This document shows, one piece after another, positions 24,910 to 33,165 of a DNA stretch of 64,000 nt. Position 1 is the first letter of the stretch, and every line of letters starts with the position of its first letter. This stretch comes from Streptomyces sp. SAT1 (GTDB lineage Bacteria > Actinomycetota > Actinomycetes > Streptomycetales > Streptomycetaceae), in assembly GCF_001654495.1 (NCBI RefSeq), contig NZ_CP015849.1, positions 4,625,501-4,689,500 on the forward strand. Reading direction: 5' to 3'. A program made the position numbers and the translations under genes. A model generated the notes under the pieces. That model was given only the letters and a program-made list of their open reading frames with translations, was not told the DNA's origin and made no database searches.

Positions 24910-26340
24910 ATGTCGCGAGTTCCACAATGGCTCGGCCGGCTCGGCGCCGGACTGACCGAGATGGGTGAGCGGTTGGACGAGCGGCGGGCCGAGGTGGAGC
25001 AGGAACACACCGGGCCCGGTCCCGAGCGCCCCGCCGAACCGGTACCGGCCGCCGAACCCGAACACGTGACGGTCGTCCCGGTCCGCCCCGACCCCGCTCA
25101 GGCCGTGCCCTGGGGCGTGCGGGTGGCCGCCGAGGCCGGCTGGCGCGTCCTCGTCCTCGCCGGCACCGTCTGGGTGCTGATGAAGGTGATCAGCGCCGTC
25201 CAGCTCGTGGTGCTGGCCTTCGTCGCCGCGCTGCTGATCACGGCGCTGCTCCAGCCCACCGTGGCCCGGCTGCGCCGCTACGGGCTGCCGCGCGGACCGG
25301 CCACCGCGCTCACCGCGATCCTCGGCTTCGTCATCATGGGCCTGATCGGCTGGTTCGTGACCTGGCAGGTCATGGAGAACATCGACAACCTCTCCAACCA
25401 GATCCAGGCCGGCATCGACGATCTGCGCAAGTGGCTGCTGAACAGCCCCTTCCACGTCACCGACAAGCAGATCAACCAGATCGCCAAGAGCCTGAGGGAC
25501 GCCATCGGCGCCAACACCGACCAGATAACGTCGGCCGGACTTGAGGGCGTCACGGTCATCGTGGAGGCCCTGACCGGGATCCTGCTGACCATGTTCTCGA
25601 CGCTGTTCCTGCTCTACGACGGACGGCGCATCTGGGAGTGGACGCTGAAGCTGGTGCCGGCGGCGGCCCGTCCGGGCGTGGCCGGGGCCGGTCCGCGCGC
25701 CTGGCGCACGCTGACGGCGTATGTGCGCGGCACGGTGATCGTGGCCATGATCGACGCGATCTTCATCGGGCTCGGGATCTACTTCCTGAACGTGCCGATG
25801 GCGGTGCCGCTGGCCGTGTTCATCTTCCTGTTCGCCTTCATCCCGCTGGTCGGCGCGGTGGTGTCCGGTGCGCTCGCGGTGGTGGTCGCGCTGGTCACCC
25901 AGGGGGTGTTCACCGCGGTGATGACGCTCGTCGTCGTGCTCGCCGTGCAGCAGATCGAGGGACACATCCTCCAGCCGTTCATCCTGGGCCGCGCGGTGCG
26001 GGTGCATCCGCTGGCCGTGGTGCTCTCCGTCGCGGCGGGCGGTCTGGTCGCCGGGATCGGCGGCGCGGTGGTGGCCGTGCCGCTGGTGGCGGTGACCAAC
26101 ACGGTGGTCGGCTATCTGCGCCAGTACGCCCGGAAGGCGGCGCTGCGGCAGACGCAGCAGCGGCCGACGGGCGCGCCGGCCGCGACCGCCGTAGTCGGCG
26201 CACCGGCGGCCCTTCCCGTCACGGCGGCCCCGGCGGAGCCGTCCGCACCGGCCGTGCCGCCCGGGGTCACCCCGCCCTCCACGGGCACTCTGCCGGACGG
26301 CCCGGCGCAGACCCCGCCGCCCGCCATCGAGGAGACGTAG
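24910..26340 (+). CDS. AI-2E family transporter-like membrane protein
   Basis: ATG 24910 is used; an in-frame GTG lies 11 codons upstream. The product is 476 aa. After a charged N-terminus (about 1-75) come seven to eight membrane helices, in the AI-2E family order: one pair (about 80-120), one at about 145-165, an outer amphipathic region (about 170-215), one helix (about 220-245) and four more (about 285-410). Typical family stretches include FAFIPLVGAVVSGALAVVVAL and QQIEGHILQPFILGRAVRVHPLAVV. The function of actinobacterial members is not established; export of a signal or ion antiport are possibilities. The C-terminus (about 430-476) is Ala/Pro-rich and disordered. Confidence 0.9.
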   Translation: MSRVPQWLGRLGAGLTEMGERLDERRAEVEQEHTGPGPERPAEPVPAAEPEHVTVVPVRPDPAQAVPWGVRVAAEAGWRVLVLAGTVWVLMKVISAVQLVVLAFVAALLITALLQPTVARLRRYGLPRGPATALTAILGFVIMGLIGWFVTWQVMENIDNLSNQIQAGIDDLRKWLLNSPFHVTDKQINQIAKSLRDAIGANTDQITSAGLEGVTVIVEALTGILLTMFSTLFLLYDGRRIWEWTLKLVPAAARPGVAGAGPRAWRTLTAYVRGTVIVAMIDAIFIGLGIYFLNVPMAVPLAVFIFLFAFIPLVGAVVSGALAVVVALVTQGVFTAVMTLVVVLAVQQIEGHILQPFILGRAVRVHPLAVVLSVAAGGLVAGIGGAVVAVPLVAVTNTVVGYLRQYARKAALRQTQQRPTGAPAATAVVGAPAALPVTAAPAEPSAPAVPPGVTPPSTGTLPDGPAQTPPPAIEET

Positions 26341-26566
26341 CGCACGGCGGGGGGGGCGTCGGCGTGCGCGCCGGCGGGCCCCGGGTGACGATGGCTCCGG
26401 TGCGGCCCCGCCGCGGACGGCGGACACCACGGACGCAGCCGTACGACCCGAGGCCGCGCGGCCCGCGTCCCTACGGCTGTCGCGACCGTACGGTCCGGGG
26501 CCGGACGCGCCGGAGCGCGCGCCCCGCGCGGCCGGAGGGCAGGAACCGACAGGAGGGCAGGGCCCC

Positions 26567-26848
26567 ATGACCGAGGCGCATGTCGGCCACACCCATCTCT
26601 TCCCCGGCGCCCGGGTGCGCGTCGACGGCCTCACCGCACCGCGGCCCTGCGGACTGCGGCTGCGCTTCGCCGACGGGGAGGAGACGGCGGCCGAGGTACT
26701 GGTCTCCGAGGCGGGCGAGGCGGCCCTCGCCGTCGAGGCGTACACCACCCGCGCGGGCACCCGGCTGCCCGCCCGCACCTGGACGGTCCGGGAACACGGC
26801 GCCGACGACGGCGGTCTGACCCTGCGCCTGGGACCGCCGCTCCCGTAG
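26567..26848 (+). CDS. Small conserved hypothetical protein
   Basis: A 93-aa protein without a family I can name. It contains a beta-rich core with FPGARVRVDGLTAPRPCG, LRFADGEETAAEVLVSE and YTTRAGTRLPARTWTV, and no signal or membrane segment. A GGAGGGCAGG purine stretch precedes the ATG. It faces the ahpD gene tail-to-tail across a hairpin. Confidence 0.5.
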   Translation: MTEAHVGHTHLFPGARVRVDGLTAPRPCGLRLRFADGEETAAEVLVSEAGEAALAVEAYTTRAGTRLPARTWTVREHGADDGGLTLRLGPPLP

Positions 26849-26869
26849 CGCCGGCCGCCCGCCGCACGG

Positions 26870-26906
26870 CGAAGGGCCCCACCCGCACGGCGGATGGGGC
26901 CCTTCG
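26870..26906. terminator. Bidirectional terminator hairpin
   Basis: Perfect 12-bp arms CGAAGGGCCCCA / TGGGGCCCTTCG lie between the convergent hypothetical gene and ahpD. Confidence 0.75.
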
Positions 26907-26921
26907 GACGTATGCGCGACC

Positions 26922-27455
26922 TCACTCGGAAAGGACGGCCTCCGCCTCCAGCGTCACACCGACGGCCTGCACGACCGAGGCGATCTTGAAGGCTTCCTGG
27001 ACGACCTCACGGTCGACGCCCGCCTTGCGCAGCACCTGCTCGTGCGAGTCCAGGCACATGCCGCAGCCGTTGATCGCCGAGACGGCGAAGGACCACAGCT
27101 CGAAGTCGGTCTTGTCGACACCGGGGTTGCCGATGACGTTCATCCGCAGCCCGGCGCGCAGGGTGCCGTACTCGTGGTCCGACAGCAGGTGCCGGGTGCG
27201 GTAGAAGACGTTGTTCATCGCCATGATCGCGGCGGCGGACTTGGCCGCCGTGTACGCCTCCGGCGTGAGGTTGGCCTTCGCCTCCGGCTCCAGCTCGCGC
27301 AGCACGATCGGCGAACGCGAGGCGATGGCCGTGGCCAGCACCGTGCCCCACAGCTGCTGCGCGGGCAGGTCGCTGTTGCCGATGACCGAGCCGAGGTTGA
27401 GCTTCAGGTCCTTGGCGTAGTCCGGGACCGCGGCCTTCAGGGAGTCGAGGGACAT
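26922..27455 (-). CDS. ahpD: Alkyl hydroperoxide reductase AhpD
   Basis: A 177-aa AhpD with the catalytic CGMCLDSH motif (Cys131 and Cys134) and its downstream His. It reduces AhpC, linking it to the dihydrolipoamide system in actinobacteria. The gene starts 3 bp after the ahpC stop codon and is almost certainly co-transcribed with it. The length and motif spacing match characterised actinobacterial AhpD. Confidence 0.96.
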   Translation of the reverse strand: MSLDSLKAAVPDYAKDLKLNLGSVIGNSDLPAQQLWGTVLATAIASRSPIVLRELEPEAKANLTPEAYTAAKSAAAIMAMNNVFYRTRHLLSDHEYGTLRAGLRMNVIGNPGVDKTDFELWSFAVSAINGCGMCLDSHEQVLRKAGVDREVVQEAFKIASVVQAVGVTLEAEAVLSE

Positions 27456-27458
27456 GCC

Positions 27459-28013
27459 TCACTCACCAGCCAGCAGCGCGACCGGGTCGAGGGTCTCGTC
27501 GCCCTTGCTCCAGTTGCACGGGCACAGCTCGTCCGTCTGGAGCGCGTCCAGGACCCGCAGGACCTCCTTGGGGTTACGGCCGACCGAGCCCGCCGTCACC
27601 ATGGAGAACTGGATCTCGTTGTTCTGGTCCACGACGAAGACCGCGCGCTTGGCGAAGCCGTCCTCGTCCTCGATGCCCAGCTCGCGCATCAGCTCGTGCT
27701 TGGAGTCGGCCATCATCGGGAAGGGCAGGTCGCGCAGGTCGTCGTGGTCCTTGCGCCAGGCGTGGTGGACGAACTCCGAGTCACCGGAGAAGCCGAGGAT
27801 CTGGGCGTCGCGGTCGGCGAACTCGTCGTTCAGCTTGCCGAAGGCGGCGATCTCGGTCGGGCACACGAAGGTGAAGTCCTTGGGCCAGGCGAAGATCACC
27901 TTCCACTTGCCCTCGTAGGTCTTGTGGTCGATCTTCTCGAACTCGGCGCCCTTCTCCAGCGAGACGCAGGCGGTCAGTTCGAACTCGGGGAACTTGTCAC
28001 CGACAGTGAGCAC
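27459..28013 (-). CDS. ahpC: Alkyl hydroperoxide reductase subunit C (peroxiredoxin)
   Basis: GTG 28013 with AAGGAG about 5 nt upstream gives the usual 184 aa; the longer open frame reads through the divergent oxyR gene. Peroxidatic Cys51 lies in TFVCPTEI and the C-terminal CPCNW (Cys164, Cys166) provides the resolving thiol. The enzyme detoxifies peroxides and peroxynitrite in the cytoplasm, with AhpD as electron donor. The gene is divergent from oxyR, which probably activates it. Confidence 0.96.
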   Translation of the reverse strand: MLTVGDKFPEFELTACVSLEKGAEFEKIDHKTYEGKWKVIFAWPKDFTFVCPTEIAAFGKLNDEFADRDAQILGFSGDSEFVHHAWRKDHDDLRDLPFPMMADSKHELMRELGIEDEDGFAKRAVFVVDQNNEIQFSMVTAGSVGRNPKEVLRVLDALQTDELCPCNWSKGDETLDPVALLAGE

Positions 28014-28146
28014 ACGCTCTCCTTGCAGCGAAGAAACACGGGTATTGCTCGTGTTTCCCATGGGTTGGACCTTGATGATGTTGGCACAGACTCGATTGAT
28101 TACGGAAATAGCTACACTCGGTCGTGTTGATCGGAGGTAGTTATCA
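28014..28146. promoter_or_regulatory. Divergent ahpC/oxyR control region
   Basis: A 133-bp region between ahpC and oxyR, the only control DNA for both genes. It is AT-rich for this window, notably GATTGATTACGGAAATAGCT (28091-28110), with T-N11-A spacing that suits LysR-type binding. OxyR control of ahpCD from this divergent arrangement is established in Streptomyces coelicolor. The exact operator cannot be fixed here. Confidence 0.75.
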
Positions 28147-29106
28147 GTGACTGTCGGTAATGCCGCACGGCGCAGGCCCCTGCCCAGCCTCTCCCAGCTC
28201 CGCGCCTTCGCGGCCGTCGCCGAGCATCTGCACTTCCGGGACGCCGCCGCCGCGATCGGCATGAGCCAGCCGGCGCTCTCCGGTGCCGTCTCCGCCCTGG
28301 AGGAGACCCTCGGCGTCACGCTGGTGGAGCGTACGACCCGGAAGGTGCTGCTCTCGCCCGCCGGTGAACGCCTCGCCGTGCGGGCCAAGGCGGTCCTGGA
28401 CGAGGTCGGCGCGCTGATCGAGGACGCCGAGGCGGTCCGGGCGCCCTTCACCGGCGTCCTGCGGCTCGGCGTCATCCCCACCGTCGCGCCCTATCTGCTG
28501 CCCACGGTCCTGCGCCTGGTCCACGACCGCTATCCCGACCTCGACCTCCAGGTCCACGAGGAGCAGACCGCGAGCCTGCTGGACGGGCTGTCCGGCGGAC
28601 GCCTCGACCTGCTGCTGCTCGCCGTGCCGCTCGGCGTTCCCGGCGTCACCGAACTCCCGCTGTTCGACGAGGACTTCGTGCTGGTCACCCCGCTCGACCA
28701 CCGGCTCGGCGGCCGCGAGGGCATACCCCGCGAGTCCCTCAGGGAACTGAACCTGCTGCTCCTGGACGAGGGCCACTGCCTGCGCGACCAGGCGCTGGAC
28801 ATCTGCCGCGAGGCCGGGCGCGAGGACGCCCCGGTGACCACCACCGCCGCCGGTCTGTCCACCCTGGTCCAGCTCGTCGCCGGGGGCCTGGGCTGCACCC
28901 TGCTGCCGCGCACCGCGCTCAAGGTGGAGATCTCCCGCAGCAACCAGCTCCTCACCGGCTACTTCGCCGATCCCGCCCCGGCCCGCCGGATCGCCCTGGC
29001 CATGCGCACCGGCGCCGCCCGCGCCGCCGAGTACACCCAGCTCGCCACCGCCCTGCGCACCGACCTGCGCGCCCTGCCGGTCCGGGTCCTGGACACCGGG
29101 GCCTGA
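28147..29106 (+). CDS. oxyR: Hydrogen peroxide-sensing LysR regulator OxyR
   Basis: A 319-aa LysR-family regulator. The winged HTH (about 10-70) has SLSQLRAFAAVAEHLHFRDAAAAIGMSQPALS. The sensor domain (about 95-305) contains GHCLRDQALDIC, whose two Cys match the redox-active pair Cys199 and Cys208 of the E. coli protein in order and spacing. Peroxide oxidation would form a disulfide and turn on ahpCD. GTG 28147 is preceded by GGAGG about 8 nt upstream. Confidence 0.96.
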   Translation: MTVGNAARRRPLPSLSQLRAFAAVAEHLHFRDAAAAIGMSQPALSGAVSALEETLGVTLVERTTRKVLLSPAGERLAVRAKAVLDEVGALIEDAEAVRAPFTGVLRLGVIPTVAPYLLPTVLRLVHDRYPDLDLQVHEEQTASLLDGLSGGRLDLLLLAVPLGVPGVTELPLFDEDFVLVTPLDHRLGGREGIPRESLRELNLLLLDEGHCLRDQALDICREAGREDAPVTTTAAGLSTLVQLVAGGLGCTLLPRTALKVEISRSNQLLTGYFADPAPARRIALAMRTGAARAAEYTQLATALRTDLRALPVRVLDTGA

Positions 29107-29117
29107 CCGGGTAGAAC

Positions 29118-29158
29118 GGCCCTGGGCCCCTCCCCGGTGCGGGGAGGGGCCCAGGGCC
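29118..29158. terminator. Strong hairpin between convergent oxyR and ABC permease genes
   Basis: Perfect 18-bp arms GGCCCTGGGCCCCTCCCC / GGGGAGGGGCCCAGGGCC with a GGTGC loop. There is no T-tract, but the position is convergent. Confidence 0.8.
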
Positions 29159-29183
29159 GGTGAGCCGGTGAGCCGGACGGAGG

Positions 29184-31526
29184 TCACTCCGTACGCAGGC
29201 CCTCCGGGCGCATCATGCGCAGCAGCGGCGGCAGGCTGAGGACCGCGACCGCGAGTGCGATCGCCGCGCCCATGCCGGTCATGGTCAGCACGCTCGTCCA
29301 GTCGATGCCGACGGTCGTGGCCGTCATCTTCAGCAGGACCACGCCCAGCGTGAGGCCCACCGCCAGGGACAGCAGCAGTCCCAGCGTGATCGGGACGATC
29401 GTCTGCCACAGCACGGACAGGCTCAGCGTGCGCCGCCGGGTGCCGAAGGCGACCAGCGCCGACAGCAGCTTCCGGCGCTCGCGCAACTGCTCCAGCTGGG
29501 ACACCAGCAGGCTCGCGCCGATCAGCGCCAGCACACAGACCGCGCCGACCAGCAGCCCGGTGCGGATCGAGGCGAACTTCTTGGACTCCTCGCTGCGCGA
29601 CCAGGTCATCACGTCGGCCAGCCGGTCCACGCGCGCGGCGGTGTTGCGCACCTGGTCGCGGGCGTCGCGCACCGACTCGTCGAGCGAGACGTAGACCTGC
29701 GCGCCGGCCTTCTTCGCGACCGCCGCCGGCACCGCGCCGCGGGTCAGCAGGAAGCCGCCGTGCTCCATCCCCGTGGGGTCCTTGATGGCGTGCACCGCCT
29801 TCAGGCCCTTCGGCACGGTCCAGCGCACCTCGCTGCCGGGTTCCACGCCCTGGGAGCTGTCCATGAAGAGCTTCCTGCCGGGCTTGGCGAGCGCCGGGGT
29901 GTCGGTGTCGTAGTCGACGCCCTGGACGACGAAGACGTCGCCGTCGCGGCAGGTGGGCAGCTTCGCCACCTCGCGCAGGGAGGCGCAGTCGCCGATGGTG
30001 ACCTCGGAGCTCTGCTGGGGTCCGTCGGCCGCCGTGTGGGACGTGGCGCTGACGTTGGCGCCCGACAGGGCGACCGCCCGGGTCACGCCCCGGGTCGCCT
30101 TGAAGTCGGCGACGGCCGGGTCGGTGGCGACCCCGTGCGAGAGCTGCACCTGGATCTGGGCCCGGTCCAGGTCGTTCTTCGACGCCTTGGTGTAGTCGCC
30201 CTCGACGCCCGCGAAGAGCATCTGGAGGGCGATGGCGCCGGCCACCGCGACCGAGATGCCGTTCACGGTGCGGGCCGCGGTGCCGCTGCTGAGCTGGAGC
30301 CGCCGCACGGCGAGCTGCCAGGAGACCGAGCCGCTGCCCAGCCGGGCGACGACCGCCTCCACGATCCACGGCAGCAGCGCGGTCACGCCGACCAGCAGCA
30401 GGACGACACCGCCGGAGACCAGGTACTGGTTGAAGTCGCCGTCGCCGCGGCCCTTGCCGATCATCGGGGCGAGCATCGCCAGACCGGCCACCGGCAGCAC
30501 CAGCCGCCACCACAGGCGGCGCCGCGAGGGCTTGGCCGTGCGGACCACGCCGAGCGGTTCGATGACCACACCGCGCAGTGCGAGCAGGGTGACCAGCACC
30601 GCCGCTGCCGGGACGGCGACGGCGACCAGCGCGGCCAGCGCGGGCGTCGGGTTGAGGTAGCTGGGGAACACGCTGATCCCGACGACCTCCACCGAACCCG
30701 CCGCCTCACGGCCGATCAGGAAGAAGACCGTACCGAAGACCAGTCCGAGCAGCGAGCCCGCCAGCGCCTCGCCCGCCGCGATCCGGCGGGTCATCCGGCT
30801 GTCGGAACCGACCAGCCGCAGCGCGGCCAGCCTGCGGTCGCGCCGCTCGCCGCCGAAGCGCACGGCCGCCGTGATGAACACGGCCACCGGCATCAGCAGC
30901 ACCACGAAGACGACCAGCACCAGCAGGATCAGCACCGGGTCCTGCTTCTCGGGCAACCGGTTCGGGGAGCCGTACTCGGTGATCCGGGCCGTCTTCCAGC
31001 CGTCCATGTACGGCGCGAGGCCCTGGGCCCCCGCGTAGTAGGCGAGTTCCTGCGAGCCGATCAGCCCGTCCTCGGCGATCGTCCCGGCGATCCGGTACGG
31101 CAGCCGCTTGCGCAGCAGTTCGCCGTCACCGGACTCCAGCAGCTTCTTCAGCGCGGGGGAGACGACCATGTCGCCCACCGCCGGGTACGCGCCGACCCCC
31201 GGGGGAAGCGCGGCCCGCGGGCCTTCCGGCTCCACCAGGCGGCCGCGGATCTCCTTGTCCTTGTACGTGGTGTCGATGTCGGAGATGACGAAGGTGTTGT
31301 CGGCCTTGGCCGGCACCTTCTGGCTGTACGTGTAGTCGGAGCGGGCCTCGTCGCGCTGGTGGCGCACCGACAGCGCGTCGGGGATCGCGGTGGTCAGCAG
31401 CAGCAGCGCCACACCGAGTCCGACGCCGACGGCCGTCAGGAGCACCCGGGTCCAGCCCTCGCGCCCGCCGGTGAAGGCGAACTTGGCGCCCATGCTGAGA
31501 TCGCGGGCCCACTGGCGGGCGTTCAT
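29184..31526 (-). CDS. FtsX-like ABC transporter permease
   Basis: A 780-aa permease. The N-terminal helix (about 25-48) is followed by an outer domain, then helix clusters around residues 205-235, 255-280, 290-310, 325-350 and 360-390. A second outer domain follows (about 420-640), and C-terminal helices lie near 650-680, 695-725 and 740-765. This duplicated arrangement (two FtsX units) fits the MacB/LolCE-like class. It is encoded in a 4-bp overlap with the ATPase gene and under a PadR regulator. Such systems often export lipids or antimicrobial peptides. The cargo is unknown. Confidence 0.88.
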   Translation of the reverse strand: MNARQWARDLSMGAKFAFTGGREGWTRVLLTAVGVGLGVALLLLTTAIPDALSVRHQRDEARSDYTYSQKVPAKADNTFVISDIDTTYKDKEIRGRLVEPEGPRAALPPGVGAYPAVGDMVVSPALKKLLESGDGELLRKRLPYRIAGTIAEDGLIGSQELAYYAGAQGLAPYMDGWKTARITEYGSPNRLPEKQDPVLILLVLVVFVVLLMPVAVFITAAVRFGGERRDRRLAALRLVGSDSRMTRRIAAGEALAGSLLGLVFGTVFFLIGREAAGSVEVVGISVFPSYLNPTPALAALVAVAVPAAAVLVTLLALRGVVIEPLGVVRTAKPSRRRLWWRLVLPVAGLAMLAPMIGKGRGDGDFNQYLVSGGVVLLLVGVTALLPWIVEAVVARLGSGSVSWQLAVRRLQLSSGTAARTVNGISVAVAGAIALQMLFAGVEGDYTKASKNDLDRAQIQVQLSHGVATDPAVADFKATRGVTRAVALSGANVSATSHTAADGPQQSSEVTIGDCASLREVAKLPTCRDGDVFVVQGVDYDTDTPALAKPGRKLFMDSSQGVEPGSEVRWTVPKGLKAVHAIKDPTGMEHGGFLLTRGAVPAAVAKKAGAQVYVSLDESVRDARDQVRNTAARVDRLADVMTWSRSEESKKFASIRTGLLVGAVCVLALIGASLLVSQLEQLRERRKLLSALVAFGTRRRTLSLSVLWQTIVPITLGLLLSLAVGLTLGVVLLKMTATTVGIDWTSVLTMTGMGAAIALAVAVLSLPPLLRMMRPEGLRTE

Positions 31527-32212
31527 ACGATGCGCTCCATGTCACGGGACTTGCCGTCGCGGACGACGATCTCGCGGTCGGAGTACGCGGCCACCCGTGC
31601 CTCGTGCGTGACCAGCACGACGGCGGCGTTGGTGGACCGGGCGGCCTCGGTGAGCAGTTCCATCACGCGCTCGCCGTTGAGCGAGTCGAGGGCGCCGGTC
31701 GGCTCGTCGGCGAACAGCACCCGCGGGCCGGTGACCAGCGAGCGGGCGACGGCGACGCGCTGCCCCTGACCGCCGGAGACCTCGCCGGGCCGCTTCTTGG
31801 CGAGGTCGTCGACCTCCAGGCGGCTCATCCACTTCAGCGCGGCGCGCTCGGCCTCCTTGCGCGGGGTGCCGTTCAGCCGCAGCGGAAGGGCGACGTTCTC
31901 CACGCAGGTCAGCTCGGGCACGAGCTGGCCGAACTGGAAGACGAAGCCGAACTCCGACCGCCTGAGCGCGCTGCGCTGGGTGTCGGTCATGGTGGACAGC
32001 TCACGGCCGTCGTAGAGGATCGAGCCCGAGTCCGGGGTGACGATCCCGGCCAGGCAGTGCAGCAGCGTGGACTTGCCGGAGCCGGAGGGGCCCATCACCG
32101 CGACGACCTCGCCGGGGTGGATGGAGAAGTCGGCGCCGTCCAGCGCGGGGGTGGCGCCGTAGGCCTTGTACAGGTTCTCGGCAGACAACAGGGAGCCGGG
32201 GGGAGGAGTCAC
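31523..32212 (-). CDS. ABC transporter ATP-binding protein (MacB/LolD type)
   Basis: A 229-aa ATPase. Walker A is GPSGSGKST (about 40-48), the Q-loop lies near FVFQFGQLVPELT, the signature is VSGGQGQRVAVAR, Walker B is VLFADEPTGALDS and the H-loop is VLVTHEARVA. It is fused in an operon with a PadR regulator upstream (4-bp overlap) and a FtsX permease downstream. The pattern is that of an exporter induced by its substrate. Confidence 0.95.
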   Translation of the reverse strand: MTPPPGSLLSAENLYKAYGATPALDGADFSIHPGEVVAVMGPSGSGKSTLLHCLAGIVTPDSGSILYDGRELSTMTDTQRSALRRSEFGFVFQFGQLVPELTCVENVALPLRLNGTPRKEAERAALKWMSRLEVDDLAKKRPGEVSGGQGQRVAVARSLVTGPRVLFADEPTGALDSLNGERVMELLTEAARSTNAAVVLVTHEARVAAYSDREIVVRDGKSRDMERIV

Positions 32213-32733
32213 CGGGTCACCGCCTCACGGAGTTTTTCGAGGCGCGCGGCGGTGAGTTCGAGCCACCGCAGGTCGGCCTCCAGATGGAACAGGGCATGGT
32301 CGCAGATCAGCTGGTCGGCCAGGTCGCCCTTGCGCTTGCGGTCGGTGAGGATCCGCATGCTGCGCAGGTGCTCGCTGCGCTGGGTGTCGAGGACGTCGGC
32401 CGCGTCGCGCTCGGTGAGCAGCGCCAGGACGACCTTGGTGTAGAGGGTCGACTGGAGGTACGGCTCGGGCTTCTCGGGGGTGGCCAGCCACTGCTCGACA
32501 TCGGTGATGCCGGCCTCGGTGATGGCGTAGCGCTTGCGTTCGGGGCCGCCGCCGGCCTCGATCCCGTCGACTTCGACGAGGCCGTTCTTCAGCAGCCGCG
32601 ACATCGTCGAGTAGACCTGGCCGTAGTGCAGCGGCCGGTCGTGACCGAACGTCTCGTCGAAGGCCCGCTTCAGGTCGTAGCCGTGGCGTGGCCCGGACTC
32701 CAGGAGACCCAGGAGGGTGTGACCGATGGACAT
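32209..32733 (-). CDS. PadR-family transcriptional regulator of the ABC exporter
   Basis: Start chosen at ATG 32733 (174 aa), since PadR proteins begin close to MSIGHTLLGLLESGPRHGYDL; an upstream extension of six codons is possible. The winged HTH (about 1-80) includes YGQVYSTMSRLLKNGLVEVDG, followed by the antiparallel helical C-terminus of PadR subfamily 2 (about 90-174). The regulator is the first gene of the exporter operon and is expected to autoregulate. A GTATAC dyad lies immediately upstream. Confidence 0.92.
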   Translation of the reverse strand: MSIGHTLLGLLESGPRHGYDLKRAFDETFGHDRPLHYGQVYSTMSRLLKNGLVEVDGIEAGGGPERKRYAITEAGITDVEQWLATPEKPEPYLQSTLYTKVVLALLTERDAADVLDTQRSEHLRSMRILTDRKRKGDLADQLICDHALFHLEADLRWLELTAARLEKLREAVTR

Positions 32734-32754
32734 GCGGAGCACTCTACACACCGC

Positions 32755-32773
32755 GTATACACACCATGTATAC
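32755..32773. promoter_or_regulatory. Probable PadR operator
   Basis: GTATAC at 32755-32760 and again at 32768-32773 with a 7-bp spacer, 22 bp upstream of the regulator start. PadR-family operators typically show ATAC/GTAT half-sites. It may also act as the -10 region of the operon promoter. Confidence 0.6.
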
Positions 32774-32904
32774 GCCCAGTGTGCAGAGGATCTCGGGAGG
32801 GCGGATGAGGGGGTGAAAGCCCAGGTCAGGGCCTATTGTCACGTTTCCGCTACGGGCGGCGGGCGGCGCCGGGAGGGAGGGCGGCCCCGAGCGGAACCGG
32901 AGGG

Positions 32905-33165
32905 CTACTGCGGGCGCGGCGGGGTGCTCCGCGGGGGCCGGCCGCGGCGCGGCAGGGGGCCGGTCTCGCCCGGCAGGCGGGCCGCCTCGGCGAGGGCGCG
33001 GCGCAGCAGGAACTCGATCTGGGCGTTGGCCGACCGCAGCTCGTCGGAGGCCCAGCGTGCGAGCGCGTCGTAGACCGACGGGTCCAGCCGCAGCAGCACC
33101 TGCTTGCGCTGCTGCGGCCGCCGCCGGGGGGCGGCTCCCTCGGACGGATCCGTCGCGGAGGTCAC
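32905..33165 (-). CDS. Small ribbon-helix-helix (Arc-like) protein linked to an SPFH gene
   Basis: An 86-aa protein starting at GTG 33165, which overlaps the SPFH stop codon (GTGA). The core (about 20-60), KQVLLRLDPSVYDALARW and ANAQIEFLLRRALAEA, is a ribbon-helix-helix pattern like Arc. The ends are basic, with a Pro/Arg tail. It probably binds DNA as a dimer. The operon order (SPFH first, RHH second) suggests that it regulates its own promoter, where a 14-bp palindrome is found. Confidence 0.75.
   Translation of the reverse strand: MTSATDPSEGAAPRRRPQQRKQVLLRLDPSVYDALARWASDELRSANAQIEFLLRRALAEAARLPGETGPLPRRGRPPRSTPPRPQ

Noticed and set aside
24058..26925. A 955-codon minus-strand open frame
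   Set aside because: It is the shadow of the SLT-domain and AI-2E-type genes, which have signal, domain and membrane features; GC-rich DNA keeps antisense frames open.
28014..28481. Longer ahpC reading through oxyR
   Set aside because: The usual 184-residue AhpC begins at GTG 28013 with an AAGGAG site, and the upstream part is the divergent oxyR gene.
29760..31769. A 669-codon plus-strand open frame over the FtsX permease
   Set aside because: Low-complexity Val/Gly/Arg/Asp product; the permease on the other strand has the expected membrane helices.
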